This document shows positions 8,138-16,970 of a DNA stretch of 64,000 nucleotides, in pieces. A program made the position numbers and the translations under genes. The notes beneath the pieces are model-generated. The model did not search any database, had not been told where the DNA came from, and worked only from the letters and a program-made list of their open reading frames with translations. The first letter of the stretch is position 1. Each line of letters opens with the position of its first letter. This DNA comes from Heliobacterium chlorum (GTDB lineage: Bacteria > Bacillota > Desulfitobacteriia > Heliobacteriales > Heliobacteriaceae): NCBI RefSeq assembly GCF_014502795.1, contig NZ_JACVHF010000016.1, positions 1 to 64,000 on the forward strand, written 5' to 3'.

Positions 8138-8392
8138 TTGGTATCACTCGGTACTTTCTTGAGTACGATAGTGAGAGCTAAAGAATGTCCAGTGGAGGTG
8201 GGGGAACTGGCGACTGAACGTCTTCTCAATATGTTTTATCAAGCAATCTCTAAAGTTCAACTAGGTTGTGATGATTACGAGGGTTACGCCGTAGCACTGG
8301 GTAAAGAGCTCCTTAGATTGGGCGTGGAAGAAGATATCGTTCGGATTTGGGCACTCAAGGAAGAATGTACACAAAGATCAGTTATTTTCTAA
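8138..8392 (+). CDS. Hypothetical protein, about 84 aa
   Basis: Not recognised. The frame has normal-looking protein composition (amphipathic C-terminal half, a CDDYEGYAVALGKELLRLG stretch, three Cys) and ends just before a strong terminator, which supports a real transcript. The start is uncertain. The longest frame uses TTG at 8138 without a convincing ribosome site, and GGAGGTGGGGG lies inside the frame near 8190, pointing perhaps to a shorter product. Confidence 0.45.
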   Translation: MVSLGTFLSTIVRAKECPVEVGELATERLLNMFYQAISKVQLGCDDYEGYAVALGKELLRLGVEEDIVRIWALKEECTQRSVIF

Positions 8393-8398
8393 AAGTAA

Positions 8399-8441
8399 AA
8401 AACCCGCCTATTTTGAGCCAAGCACTCAATAGGCGGGTTTT
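8399..8441. terminator. Bidirectional terminator
   Basis: Long stem built on AAAACCCGCCTA/TAGGCGGGTTTT with a second TTGAG/CTCAA segment above a small internal bulge. A and T runs flank it, so it ends both the plus gene and the convergent DUF2867 gene. Confidence 0.85.
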
Positions 8442-8452
8442 CATTTCTAAAT

Positions 8453-8974
8453 TCAAAAATTCCTCACAGCGCTCCTCAACATCGCCGGAACCATCAGACG
8501 GTGAAAGGGCCTGACCGGCAAAAAGTAAACTCGTCCTGCCCGGCCGTGAAATTGAACTACCGTAGCCACCACTGCATAGTGTACGCCGTCCCGCTCTTCC
8601 ATCAAAAAGGAAAGTCGAAAGTCCAGATGCCGGTCATCTTCCCCGAGCAGGAGTTCATTTGTCCTGCGTTCATAAACCCGAAAAAAGCTGGCGCTCGTAC
8701 CCGGTTCGAAGGAGAAATTTAGGGGAGTATTCACCGAAAGGTTATCCGGTACTTTAATGCCGAAAAGTTTTACTATCCGGTTGCGCCAAAGGGTAAGCTT
8801 CGTCACCCAGGAAGGAGCCGATGTAAATATTAGGCGAACAAAAGCGATGATATCCAGATCAAGCTCCTGGGGCCAAGGGATCCGATAAGCATCTCTATAA
8901 TCGACACGCGGTAAGGCTTGAGCAATCAGTGCCTGTGGAGGAACTGGAATTTCTTCCACCTTCGCTTCATTCAT
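8453..8974 (-). CDS. DUF2867 domain protein
   Basis: A 173-residue soluble protein. The C-terminal half shows the DUF2867 pattern: LLGEDDRHLDFRLSF, then an HYAVVATVVQFH strand, then YFLPVRPFHRLMVPAML at the end. In other bacteria this domain also occurs fused to NAD(P)-binding SDR proteins; here it stands alone. Function is unknown. No clear partner is nearby; a ferredoxin gene lies about 90 bp upstream on the same strand. Confidence 0.75.
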   Translation of the reverse strand: MNEAKVEEIPVPPQALIAQALPRVDYRDAYRIPWPQELDLDIIAFVRLIFTSAPSWVTKLTLWRNRIVKLFGIKVPDNLSVNTPLNFSFEPGTSASFFRVYERRTNELLLGEDDRHLDFRLSFLMEERDGVHYAVVATVVQFHGRAGRVYFLPVRPFHRLMVPAMLRSAVRNF

Positions 8975-9067
8975 CCTTGTGACACACCCTTGAACACTGA
9001 TATCCTAGGGTTCTTAACTCGGTTTCCGGGCTCGCGCCAACAAAATTGTGACGCTCCAGTCTTTCTC

Positions 9068-9289
9068 TTAAAAGTTTTCTACAATCGCCGATTTCGGGCA
9101 AACTTCTGAGCATACACCGCAGGCAATACATTCATCGGTGATGACGTAGTGATTACGTCCCTTTTCGATCGCCTCAACATAGCAAGCTTCCAGACAGTTG
9201 CCACAATTAATGCACGCATCGTTGATTCTGTAATAGGCAATCTGGGTATCCTCTGTTTCCCTGGACGAATTGGATGTTTCACTTTCCAT
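9068..9289 (-). CDS. 2[4Fe-4S] ferredoxin
   Basis: A 73-residue bacterial-type ferredoxin that carries low-potential electrons in the cytosol. Two cluster motifs are visible: Cys26/29/32 with Cys36, and Cys54/57/60 with Cys64 (CIACGVCSEVCPKSAI). The first motif ends Cys-Tyr rather than the usual Cys-Pro. A polar Ser/Glu-rich N-terminus of about 18 residues precedes the domain. AAGGAGA lies 9 nt before ATG. It is encoded divergently from the SagB-type gene and 1.1 kb from fixA, so it could exchange electrons with FixABCX. That pairing is inference. Confidence 0.92.
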   Translation of the reverse strand: MESETSNSSRETEDTQIAYYRINDACINCGNCLEACYVEAIEKGRNHYVITDECIACGVCSEVCPKSAIVENF

Positions 9290-9569
9290 ATGTAATCCAT
9301 CTCCTTACGGAAAAATAATGTCGACCCGAAAAATACCTTTGCACTAGCTTTACAGGATTTTTTTCGATATCCGTCGCTCAATATCCTTTATAAGGGAAGG
9401 ATCTCATTAGATCTCACCACCCCTATGCTCGATTGTTTTTTTTCTATTCAGAAATAATAATTCGGGAAATCTGATTACCCCGTCCCCAGAATGGACCACT
9501 CCGGAACAGGGTATCTCTTCAGAATAAATTCTCTTCTAAAACAATCTGCTCAATAAGGAGATCCGTGCT

Positions 9570-10301
9570 TTGGAAACCCATCTGGGCTACGAATATCAGC
9601 AAGCGACCAAATACCAACGGGATGCTATGCCTTCCCGTCAACTCGATATGTCGACCATGCCTGATAGTTATCGTGAATATGACGGTCCCCACATTCCCCT
9701 GCCTAAACCAAATATTCAAGAAAGCCTATCTCTTTGGGATACCTTAGCCAAACGTATGTCGATTAGGCGCTTTTCAGGGGCACCTCTAAGCCTGGAGATT
9801 TTCGGTCAGCTCCTCTGGGGCACTTATGGAGCGACAAGAGTTGCTCGCGAAAAATCTTTCTTTTTCCGCACGGCCCCTTCTGCGGGAGGTCTTTTCCCAG
9901 TGGAAATGTATGTCTCTGTCCACCGCGTCGCTAGCATTGAATCGGGCTTATACCACTATAGTGTACCACGCCATGGCCTTACTCTGCTCAAAGAAGGCAA
10001 CTTTGGGAAAGAATTAGCCGAGGCGTCCCTAAGTCAAGGGATGCTGAAAAAATCAGCCGTAAATCTGATCTGGACGGCTGTTCTGCCGCGTACCTTCTGG
10101 AAATATGGAGAAAGAGGCATCCGTTATATCTATCTCGACGCGGGTCATGTGGGCCAAAATACGTACTTGGTAGCGACCGCTCTCGGTCTCGGCTGCTGCA
10201 CGATAGGCGCATTTTTTGACGACGAAGTAAACCAACTTATCGGCGTAGATGGTAAGTCGGAAACGACCATTTATATGGCTTCTGTCGGGAACCCCGATTA
10301 A
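9570..10301 (+). CDS. SagB/ThcOx-type nitroreductase-like oxidoreductase
   Basis: An FMN-dependent nitroreductase-fold enzyme. Seen: a polar N-terminal segment, then SIRRFSGAPLSLEIFGQLLW (about 63-84), RTAPSAGGLFPVEMYV (FMN-phosphate and substrate region), an internal YLDAGHVGQN helix and a GCCTIGAFFDDEVNQLIG end. These are the hallmarks of the SagB branch, some members of which oxidise azolines in peptide natural products. No cyclodehydratase (YcaO) or precursor gene is present, so a stand-alone redox role is more likely. TTG start, with AAGGAG 9 nt upstream. Confidence 0.85.
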   Translation: METHLGYEYQQATKYQRDAMPSRQLDMSTMPDSYREYDGPHIPLPKPNIQESLSLWDTLAKRMSIRRFSGAPLSLEIFGQLLWGTYGATRVAREKSFFFRTAPSAGGLFPVEMYVSVHRVASIESGLYHYSVPRHGLTLLKEGNFGKELAEASLSQGMLKKSAVNLIWTAVLPRTFWKYGERGIRYIYLDAGHVGQNTYLVATALGLGCCTIGAFFDDEVNQLIGVDGKSETTIYMASVGNPD

Positions 10302-10314
10302 ATCGCTGATATAC

Positions 10315-10350
10315 AAAAGCCAGCCTCTTTACGACAGGAAAGCTGGCTTT
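10315..10350. terminator. Hairpin after the SagB-type gene
   Basis: Stem AAAGCCAGC/GCTGGCTTT around a 17-nt loop, just past the stop codon. The T-tract is short (TTTGCG), so it is a probable but weak terminator ahead of fixA. Confidence 0.55.
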
Positions 10351-10440
10351 GCGTGATTACAGGCTCATTTTTCAAATTGAACCTAGCTTGTATGTTTCAT
10401 CCGTATTTTTGGCACATTATGCTCAACTGGAGGTGCTTCC

Positions 10441-11259
10441 GTGAACATCGCCGTCTGTTTAAAACAAGTCCCCGACACCAGTGAGGTGCGCATCAACCCG
10501 AAGACAAATACGCTCATGCGGGAGGGAATTCCGTCTATCATTAATCCTTATGATGTGCATGCCCTGGAAGAAGCCTTGACGATCCGGGACAGATTGGGCG
10601 GTCGAGTGACGGTACTGACCATGGGACCTCCGCAAGCGACTGATTCCCTACGAAAAGCCATCTCCTACGGCGCCGATCACGCCATATTGCTTACTGATCG
10701 CGCTTTCGCCGGCAGCGACACCTTAGCGACCAGCTACATCCTTGCAGGCGCATTAAACCAGTTGATGAACCGAGAGCCCCTGGATCTGATCTTATGTGGT
10801 AAACAAGCCATCGACGGTGATACGGCACAGGTGGGACCGGGGATCGCCAGTCGTTTGGGCTGGCCTCTGCTCACTTATGTAACTAAAGTTGATGGAATCG
10901 AGCCTACTAACCATGTTATTCAGGTGCAACGTAAAATCGAAGTGGGCCGGGAAGTAGTCCGCTGTCAATTGCCCGCGTTGATCACGGTGGTAAAGGAGAT
11001 CAACGAAATCCGCTACGCGCCGCTTCCCGACCTAATCCGCGCCGCTCATTACCCTGTAGAAGTCTGGACGAATGCCGAATTAGGCTTGGATGCTTCCCAG
11101 TTGGGCCTTAAAGGTTCGCCGACCTGGGTTAATAAGATCGGTACGCCTCCCTTACGGGAAAAGGGGGAAGTCCTGGCTGGCAGCGATGTGGCTCCCACCG
11201 AAGCAGCACGAATCCTTGCAGACAAGCTGATTCCCCATATCGTCGTACCGAACCGCTAA
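10441..11259 (+). CDS. fixA: Electron-transfer flavoprotein beta subunit FixA
   Basis: First gene of fixABCX. With FixB it forms the flavoprotein that takes electrons from NADH and splits them between ferredoxin/flavodoxin and a quinone through FixCX. The ETF-beta start VCLKQVPDT, DVHALEEAL, the nucleotide-binding GKQAIDGDTAQVGPGIA and the C-terminal PTEAARILADKLIPH are all present. The 272-aa length is usual. Start is GTG, 7-8 nt after GGAGGT. In many diazotrophs this complex supplies reductant to nitrogenase, but no nif gene is in view. Confidence 0.95.
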   Translation: MNIAVCLKQVPDTSEVRINPKTNTLMREGIPSIINPYDVHALEEALTIRDRLGGRVTVLTMGPPQATDSLRKAISYGADHAILLTDRAFAGSDTLATSYILAGALNQLMNREPLDLILCGKQAIDGDTAQVGPGIASRLGWPLLTYVTKVDGIEPTNHVIQVQRKIEVGREVVRCQLPALITVVKEINEIRYAPLPDLIRAAHYPVEVWTNAELGLDASQLGLKGSPTWVNKIGTPPLREKGEVLAGSDVAPTEAARILADKLIPHIVVPNR

Positions 11260-11325
11260 GCGATAAGCATGGGTGTTACGCACCGATAGGAAGATTATAG
11301 GTTTTTGTTCATCGGGGGATGAATA

Positions 11326-12657
11326 TTGACAGCAAAGAAAAAGAAGCAACCCAAGGCACCGCCATCAGCGTTCACCGAAAAAACGGTTCAAAGTATCACC
11401 GATAATCCGGAAAGTTCAGATACCCCAACGGCTTTATATTCTGAAAACACCACAGATAATTCGACAATGCCGGATAATAGGAGTACCAAAGCTTTCAAAG
11501 ATTCCTCAAATCCCACAGACGGGTCCAAAAATTCCGTCTCGGACAGAGGCCCAGCCACTGCCCCGGAATCTTCCCCTATCGCAAAAGCTCACGAACAAAT
11601 CCCGATCGAGTCGATCGAAGCACCCAAAAACCTCCCCGCCCATGGCGTCTGGGTCTATATCGAACAACTGCAAGGCGAAGTCGCCCCCGTTTCATGGGAG
11701 CTCATGGGGGTCGGGCGACAACTGGCCGATAAGCTAAACTGTCCTCTATCAGGCGTACTCCTCGGTCATGACATTCAACCCCTGACCGAGCTAGCCTTCC
11801 AATACGGCGCTGATACCCTCTATGCCATCGACGACCCTATGCTTGAACCTTACACAAACGAGTGCCATAGCATTGCCCTGGTCCAATTATGCCAAGCCCA
11901 CCATCCGGAAATTCTGCTCATCGGCGCCACCACCACCGGTCGAGATCTCTCCGGTTCTGTGGCTACGGCCCTGCGGACCGGGCTGACAGCGGACTGCACC
12001 CAATTGGATGTAGACGTAGACAACCGTAAACTCCTACAGACTCGACCAGCTTTTGGCGGCAACATCCTAGCGACGATCTTATGCCGCGATCGCTGGCCTC
12101 AGATGGCGACGGTTCGACCGCGCGTTTTTCCTGAGCCGGAGAAGCAGCCACATCGCAGAGGAGCCCTGGTATGGAGCGACTTGGGTCTTGACCCGTCGAG
12201 GACAGTCATGGAAGTGGTCGATCGCATCCTTGACGAGCGCACTGAAGGCTACCTCGATGAGGCCGATATCATCATCGCCGGCGGCAGGGGAATCGGCAGC
12301 AAGGAAAATTTCCGCTACGTGGAAGAACTCGCCCAGGCGATTGGTGGTATGATCGGTGCCAGCCGCCCTGCTGTCGAATCGGGTTGGGCTCCCTACTCCC
12401 ATCAGGTTGGACAAACAGGCTTCACAGTTCGTCCCAAACTGTACATCGCCGCCGGGATTTCAGGAGCCATACAGCACCTGGTCGGCATGCAGAACTCCGA
12501 CGTCATCGTGGCTATTAACAAAGATCCCGATGCACCGATTTTTCGAGTCGCCACTTACGGTATTGTCGGTGACGCCGCAACTATCCTGCCTGCGCTAACT
12601 CTGGAACTAGGAGCACGCATGCACGGTGGCCCTTTGGGGAATGAACGCCAGCTTTAA
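11326..12657 (+). CDS. fixB: Electron-transfer flavoprotein alpha subunit FixB with long N-terminal extension
   Basis: Partner of FixA. The ETF-alpha core starts near residue 105 ([20 protein letters not shown]) and ends with the FAD-binding region: [14 protein letters not shown], then [12 protein letters not shown] and [10 protein letters not shown]. Ahead of it lies a roughly 100-residue tail that begins with a Lys cluster and continues rich in Ser, Thr, Pro, Asn and Asp, likely disordered. FixB proteins usually lack such a tail. The start appears to be TTG after CGGGGGA. fixC begins 19 bp after the stop. Confidence 0.93.
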   Translation: MTAKKKKQPKAPPSAFTEKTVQSITDNPESSDTPTALYSENTTDNSTMPDNRSTKAFKDSSNPTDGSKNSVSDRGPATAPESSPIAKAHEQIPIESIEAPKNLPAHGVWVYIEQLQGEVAPVSWELMGVGRQLADKLNCPLSGVLLGHDIQPLTELAFQYGADTLYAIDDPMLEPYTNECHSIALVQLCQAHHPEILLIGATTTGRDLSGSVATALRTGLTADCTQLDVDVDNRKLLQTRPAFGGNILATILCRDRWPQMATVRPRVFPEPEKQPHRRGALVWSDLGLDPSRTVMEVVDRILDERTEGYLDEADIIIAGGRGIGSKENFRYVEELAQAIGGMIGASRPAVESGWAPYSHQVGQTGFTVRPKLYIAAGISGAIQHLVGMQNSDVIVAINKDPDAPIFRVATYGIVGDAATILPALTLELGARMHGGPLGNERQL

Positions 12658-12676
12658 GAACCGGGAGGAATCGTTC

Positions 12677-14038
12677 ATGACGGTTCAAGAGCCGACTCAA
12701 CAACAACTGAATCAGGAACGCTGGCGGGATGTCCCTTTAGAATTCGAAGCGATCGTTGTCGGGGCTGGACCCGCCGGATTAGCCGCGGCGTATACCTTGG
12801 CCAAAGGCGGCGTCAAAACCCTGCTCATCGAACGGGGAGATTTTCCCGGCAGCAAAAACGTCATGGGCGGCATTCTCTACAGCTATCCCACCCATCAAGT
12901 CATCTCAGACTTTTGGAAGGAAGCCCCCTTGGAACGCCCCATCGTGGAACAACGGGCTTGGTTGTTAGCCGAAGAATCAGTCGTCACCATCGGTTTTAAA
13001 GACCCCGGCTTTTACGAAGAACCCTACAACAACTTTAGTGTCTTTCGCTCCCGTTTCGACCGTTGGATGGCTAATAAAACCGTCGAGGCCGGAGCGACTT
13101 TGATCACGGAAACAGTAGTCACCGACTTTTTGTTTGAGGAACGTGCGGACCGGCGGAAGGTTGCCGGGGTCGTCACGAACCGGGACCACGGAGAGATCCG
13201 CGCCCAGGTAGTCTTAATCTGCGAAGGCGCTAACAGTATCCTCACTCAGCGTCTTGGACTACAAGAGGATTTGTCTCCCGGTGACTTAGCCGTAGGGGTG
13301 AAAGAAGTCATCGCCTTACCGAAAGGCGCAATCGAAGACCGGTTCAACGTAGAAAAAGGGCAAGGGGTAACCATCGAGTTGATCGGTGAGTCAACACAGG
13401 GCATGTTCGGCATGGGATGGATCTACACCAACAAGGATACCTTGTCCATCGGTGTAGGTGTCATGATCAATCAATTGTCCCGTTCGGGCATGAATCCAAA
13501 CACGGTGTTAGAAAAAATGAAACAACATCCCGCCGTTCGCCCCTTGCTGACCGGTGGCGAAACCAAGGAGTATCTCGCCAAAATCATTCCCGAAGGCGGC
13601 TATCATCAGGTACCCAAGCTCTATGATCACGGGGTCTTGATCTGCGGTGACGCCGCTATGCTGGTCAACGGTGTACACCGGGAGGGTTCCAATTTAGCGA
13701 TGACCTCAGGCAAGCTGGCTGCTGAAACCGTCATCGAAGCGAAAAAAAAGGGCGACTTTTCCTCAGTCACCCTAAAAGCCTACCACGATCGACTCCAAGA
13801 CAGTTTCGTTCTAAAAGACTTGAAGAAGTACGAAAACGCCTCTGCACTGTTCCAGTCAAATCCTCATTTCTTTACCCTGTACCCGAAGCTCGCCCGGTAC
13901 TCGGCGAGAGAACTTTTCACCGTCGATAACGTGTCCAAGAAGGATAAGCAGAAAAAAATCTGGCACGAGGTTACTTCTCGGCGGGGAATATGGAATATCG
14001 CCGGTGACATGTATCGATTATGGCGAACCCTGGGGTAA
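12677..14038 (+). CDS. fixC: FixC, flavoprotein dehydrogenase (ETF:quinone oxidoreductase-like)
   Basis: The FAD-containing subunit that passes bifurcated electrons toward quinone at the membrane. The Rossmann motif is VVGAGPAGLAAAYTLAKGG near residue 30, then GDFPGSKNVMGG, a second FAD contact VLICGDAAMLVNGVHREGSN, and a C-terminal YENASALFQSNPHFF. An upstream in-frame ATG exists at 12626, but it overlaps fixB. The ATG at 12677 with GGGAGGA upstream is the better start (453 aa). Confidence 0.95.
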   Translation: MTVQEPTQQQLNQERWRDVPLEFEAIVVGAGPAGLAAAYTLAKGGVKTLLIERGDFPGSKNVMGGILYSYPTHQVISDFWKEAPLERPIVEQRAWLLAEESVVTIGFKDPGFYEEPYNNFSVFRSRFDRWMANKTVEAGATLITETVVTDFLFEERADRRKVAGVVTNRDHGEIRAQVVLICEGANSILTQRLGLQEDLSPGDLAVGVKEVIALPKGAIEDRFNVEKGQGVTIELIGESTQGMFGMGWIYTNKDTLSIGVGVMINQLSRSGMNPNTVLEKMKQHPAVRPLLTGGETKEYLAKIIPEGGYHQVPKLYDHGVLICGDAAMLVNGVHREGSNLAMTSGKLAAETVIEAKKKGDFSSVTLKAYHDRLQDSFVLKDLKKYENASALFQSNPHFFTLYPKLARYSARELFTVDNVSKKDKQKKIWHEVTSRRGIWNIAGDMYRLWRTLG

Positions 14039-14119
14039 AGAAAAAATGAGAGGAAAGGTTCGATTAAAGCTCCGAATCCGTCGTAACCCTAATGATCTTG
14101 ATTGAGGTACACAAGAACG

Positions 14120-14404
14120 ATGCATACCTTAGAAGACAAGCTCTTTCTCGTTCGCTTTCAACCGGATGATCACAGCCATATCCATATCAATAACAAAGAG
14201 CTATGCCAGCATGATTGTCCCGATAAGCCTTGCACTTATATCTGTCCGGCGAAAGTGTATGAGTGGAACGAGGAAGTCAAAGCGATCAACGTAGGCTATG
14301 AAGGTTGCCTGGAATGCGGCACTTGCCGTTATGGATGCCCGCGCGATAACATCCACTGGGTTAATCCGCGAGGTGGCTTTGGAGTGATGTACAAGTTTGG
14401 ATGA
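14120..14404 (+). CDS. fixX: FixX ferredoxin-like protein
   Basis: Small Fe-S subunit completing FixABCX; it mates with FixC to form an ETF-QO-like unit. The cysteine pattern CQHDCPDKPCTYICPAKVY followed by CLECGTCRYGCP is typical. The YEGCLECG segment and final NPRGGFGVMYKFG match the family. The ATG at 14120 follows GAGGT. A longer frame from TTG at 14102 is less likely. The gap to fixC is about 80 bp without a terminator, so one operon is expected. Confidence 0.93.
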   Translation: MHTLEDKLFLVRFQPDDHSHIHINNKELCQHDCPDKPCTYICPAKVYEWNEEVKAINVGYEGCLECGTCRYGCPRDNIHWVNPRGGFGVMYKFG

Positions 14405-14487
14405 TCAATCAATTTCTGTCCACATATTCAAAAGTCTATACACAGTTAAAGGGGACTCCGACTAAAAATTATGTTTCGGCTTAGACG

Positions 14488-14523
14488 AAAGCCCGCTGCA
14501 TAAAGTTCACGCAGCGGGCTTTT
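14488..14523. terminator. Bidirectional terminator of fixABCX
   Basis: A 12-bp stem AAAGCCCGCTGC/GCAGCGGGCTTT with an 11-nt loop and a short T run, between fixX (+) and cheW (-). Confidence 0.85.
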
Positions 14524-14536
14524 GTATTCGTGGTCG

Positions 14537-14992
14537 TCAAATAGCCTGGGATTGTCTGATCTCGTTATCCGTTAATACCTTGATTAGATCGAGTATCACG
14601 ACCATTTTGTCAGATGTTTTTCCAATTCCTTTTATGTATTTGTCACAATTGCTACTTATACTGTTGGGTACGGGCTCAATCTCCTCGTCCTTAAGCTTAA
14701 ATATGTCGGTAACCTCATCAACGATAAACCCGACGATGGTCCCGTTATGATTTAGAACAATAATTTTGCTATCTTCATCGATACTCTCGTGATCATACTG
14801 GAATTTCTTCTTTAAACTAAATAGAGGGATCGCCTTTCCCCGTAAATTGATAAAGCCTTCTAACCCTCTGGTTGCGTTCGGGATTTTAACGACATTGAAA
14901 TTTTTGAATTTTACGATCCCATTAACCATCGTGATATCTATCGCATATTCTTCTCCACATAATTCAAAAGTAACTAACTGAACAATCGCCAT
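14537..14992 (-). CDS. cheW: CheW chemotaxis coupling protein
   Basis: Links chemoreceptors to the CheA kinase. The CheW fold signatures are clear: LVTFELCGEEYAIDI, then GLEGFINLRGKAIPLFSLKKKF (the conserved N-L-R-G-x-x-x-P motif), and IVGFIVDEVTDIFKL. At 151 aa it is a single domain. It lies 34 bp downstream of the transducer at 15027-16073, so the two probably form a transducer-CheW pair. No cheA is in the window. Confidence 0.95.
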   Translation of the reverse strand: MAIVQLVTFELCGEEYAIDITMVNGIVKFKNFNVVKIPNATRGLEGFINLRGKAIPLFSLKKKFQYDHESIDEDSKIIVLNHNGTIVGFIVDEVTDIFKLKDEEIEPVPNSISSNCDKYIKGIGKTSDKMVVILDLIKVLTDNEIRQSQAI

Positions 14993-15026
14993 ATCCTTTC
15001 ACCCCTTCTCGAACATCTTTCTTGCA

Positions 15027-16073
15027 TCATTTAGAAGCTAGATTTTCTAAGGTATCCGAAAGTCCTGCGATATCTTGAAGACTGGCACTGACCTCTTCTA
15101 TTGCTGAAGCTTGCTGTTGGGTCGCAGTGGTCGTCGAATCTCCCATCTTAACCGTATGGGCGACGGAATTTTTGATTTCTTGGGTAAACTCTTTAATCTT
15201 GTTTACAGTTTGTTTTGAGTCGCTCGAAAGTTTACGAATCTCTTGGGCGACGACGCCGAAACCAAGACCTGCATCTCCCGCTTTGGCCGCTTCGATGGCA
15301 GCGTTTAAACCTAAAAGTCTCGTTTCGTCTGCAATTTCTTTAATGAAATCGATAACATCATTAATTTTTCCCGTCAAAGTGCTTACATTTTGAATCTCGT
15401 TGTTGAGTTTGTTTTGATTCTCGTTCACTTCATTTGCAGAGGCAGCCATTTGCTCCATGGTAGCTGACATCTGAGTGATATTCTCATTGAGGATCCTCGC
15501 TACTCCACCGAGCTTATGCTGGTCGTACCAGGATCTAGTGATGTTATTGGCCACAGTCCATAGCACGTTCGCCGCCGCTTCGATTCTTTCCATCTCCAAT
15601 GTTTTTACGTCTTTAACTGCACCTATGTACTCTTGAGAATTGACACCGATTTCCTTTGCGATTCTATCGTACTTATCCAATTCTGGCGTATGGGTTAAAA
15701 TCTGTCCGCCGAGGATCGTTCCAATTTGCCGTCCTTCCAGCATGATCGGAACGGCAAAATCGATTAATCCTGCGTGGCATTCATAGATATAAGGTTTTCC
15801 TGTTCTCGCCGCCTCTTCCCCCCCTTTTCGGTGAGATTCAGCACATCGTCGATCACCGATCTCAGTGGAATGCGTAAAATCCATACAAAACTTAGTGTAT
15901 CTACTCGGATTTGTTACCGGGTTACCGTCTAAATCGACAGTGACACTCGCTAAACCGAGTCCAATAGCAAAATCATCCTGAAATTTTTGTAAAAACTCGA
16001 TATTGATCACATCGGTCAGTTTTACCTTGCTTAAATCGAGAAGATCCTCGGCTGCATATTTCCTTGCGTCCAT
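15027..16073 (-). CDS. Soluble chemoreceptor with PocR-type sensor domain
   Basis: A cytosolic methyl-accepting chemotaxis-like protein. Residues 1-175 form a PocR ligand-binding domain ([21 protein letters not shown], then conserved cysteines in CMDF, RRCAES and [14 protein letters not shown], and GTILGGQI). The C-terminal half is a short signalling coiled coil whose tip reads [20 protein letters not shown] and [13 protein letters not shown], the CheA/CheW contact. No transmembrane segment is visible, so it reports an internal signal. PocR domains bind small molecules or redox cofactors; the ligand here is unknown. Paired with cheW downstream. Confidence 0.92.
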   Translation of the reverse strand: MDARKYAAEDLLDLSKVKLTDVINIEFLQKFQDDFAIGLGLASVTVDLDGNPVTNPSRYTKFCMDFTHSTEIGDRRCAESHRKGGEEAARTGKPYIYECHAGLIDFAVPIMLEGRQIGTILGGQILTHTPELDKYDRIAKEIGVNSQEYIGAVKDVKTLEMERIEAAANVLWTVANNITRSWYDQHKLGGVARILNENITQMSATMEQMAASANEVNENQNKLNNEIQNVSTLTGKINDVIDFIKEIADETRLLGLNAAIEAAKAGDAGLGFGVVAQEIRKLSSDSKQTVNKIKEFTQEIKNSVAHTVKMGDSTTTATQQQASAIEEVSASLQDIAGLSDTLENLASK

Positions 16074-16314
16074 TTCCTTGCCCCTCTCAAGTTTAATATT
16101 TCAGATAAATACAACCTTGTTCATGATAACACAAGCAACATGGTCTATAGTTCGACAATTTATGTTTAATTCCTTTTGAAGTATAATTTTTTTATGTATA
16201 TCTAGCTTAGCAAACCCTTTATATGTAAAGCAATGAAATAAGACCAATCGTTCGACAGTGAATTGGGGACGGTTGGTCCTTTTCATGAATACGATGTCGA
16301 ATCATATTTACCCC

Positions 16315-16373
16315 TTGACCAAAGATACTCCCAATACTATATTAACATCATGAATATAAACATTGGGAATATC
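16315..16373 (+). promoter_or_regulatory. padR promoter with overlapping operator
   Basis: -35 TTGACC (16315-16320), a 17-bp spacer and -10 TATATT (16338-16343). Inverted arms GATACTCCCAAT (16324-16335) and ATTGGGAATATC (16362-16373), complementary at 11 of 12 positions, bracket the -10 and the start site. This is a strong candidate PadR operator for self-repression. The remainder of the 16074-16412 gap holds an imperfect hairpin (about 16239-16282) and the unresolved promoter of the divergent transducer gene. Confidence 0.75.
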
Positions 16374-16412
16374 GCGAATCTTACATCCCTATCCAATTAA
16401 GGAGGTTGGCCC

Positions 16413-16952
16413 TTGAAAGGTCAAGATGTGATCCTTGGTGTTCTCTTGGAAGCCCCTATGTCCGGATATGACATCAAACACTATTTTGAGAAGCACTTTC
16501 CGGATATGTTCGTTGCTTCCTTTGGCACGATTTATCCCACATTAAACCGTATGGAGAAAGAAGGTTTGATCGAAAAAGAGATCGTCCTCCAGGAGGGGAA
16601 ACCAAACAAGAACATCTACCATATCACCGAGATAGGTAAAGAAGCCTTTCATGCCTACATACAGAGTCCCATTGAACCGAAAACCATCAAGTATGATTTT
16701 ATGATGCGGCTGGTCTTCGGCAGATACGTATCTCAACAGCAACTCCTCGAGTGGCTTAAGCAAGAATTACACCAATTAAAAGAAGACTTGGTAAAACTGC
16801 GAAGCCAAGACGAAGATCCCTGTGACTGTTACTGCGACTGTCAAAAGCTTGCCCTCCGATTCGGGATAGCGATTCAACAAGCTGGTGTCACGGAATTGGA
16901 GAACATCATCGATGAGTTCGAAAACTTCGGTCAAAAGGAAACGGCATTTTAA
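16413..16952 (+). CDS. PadR-family transcriptional regulator
   Basis: A 179-residue regulator of the Vir-like PadR class: an N-terminal winged helix (DVILGVLLEAPMSGYDIKHYF, then FGTIYPTLNRMEKEGLI and NIYHITEIGKEAF) and a C-terminal helical dimerisation domain. A Cys-rich DPCDCYCDCQ stretch near 130-140 is unusual and could bind metal or sense redox state. TTG start directly after AAGGAGG. It precedes the RND pair by 18 bp, so the pump is probably co-transcribed and released when an effector binds the repressor. Confidence 0.92.
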   Translation: MKGQDVILGVLLEAPMSGYDIKHYFEKHFPDMFVASFGTIYPTLNRMEKEGLIEKEIVLQEGKPNKNIYHITEIGKEAFHAYIQSPIEPKTIKYDFMMRLVFGRYVSQQQLLEWLKQELHQLKEDLVKLRSQDEDPCDCYCDCQKLALRFGIAIQQAGVTELENIIDEFENFGQKETAF

Positions 16953-16970
16953 CCCTAGGAAGGAGACATC

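Noticed and set aside
9570-10301. Azole-type peptide natural product cluster around the SagB-like gene
   Set aside because: No YcaO cyclodehydratase, precursor peptide or exporter is adjacent.
10395-10440. Possible sigma-54 promoter ahead of fixA (TTGGCAC...TGCTC)
   Set aside because: The GG and GC pairs are 8 nt apart instead of 10, so the -24/-12 spacing is wrong, and no activator site is seen.
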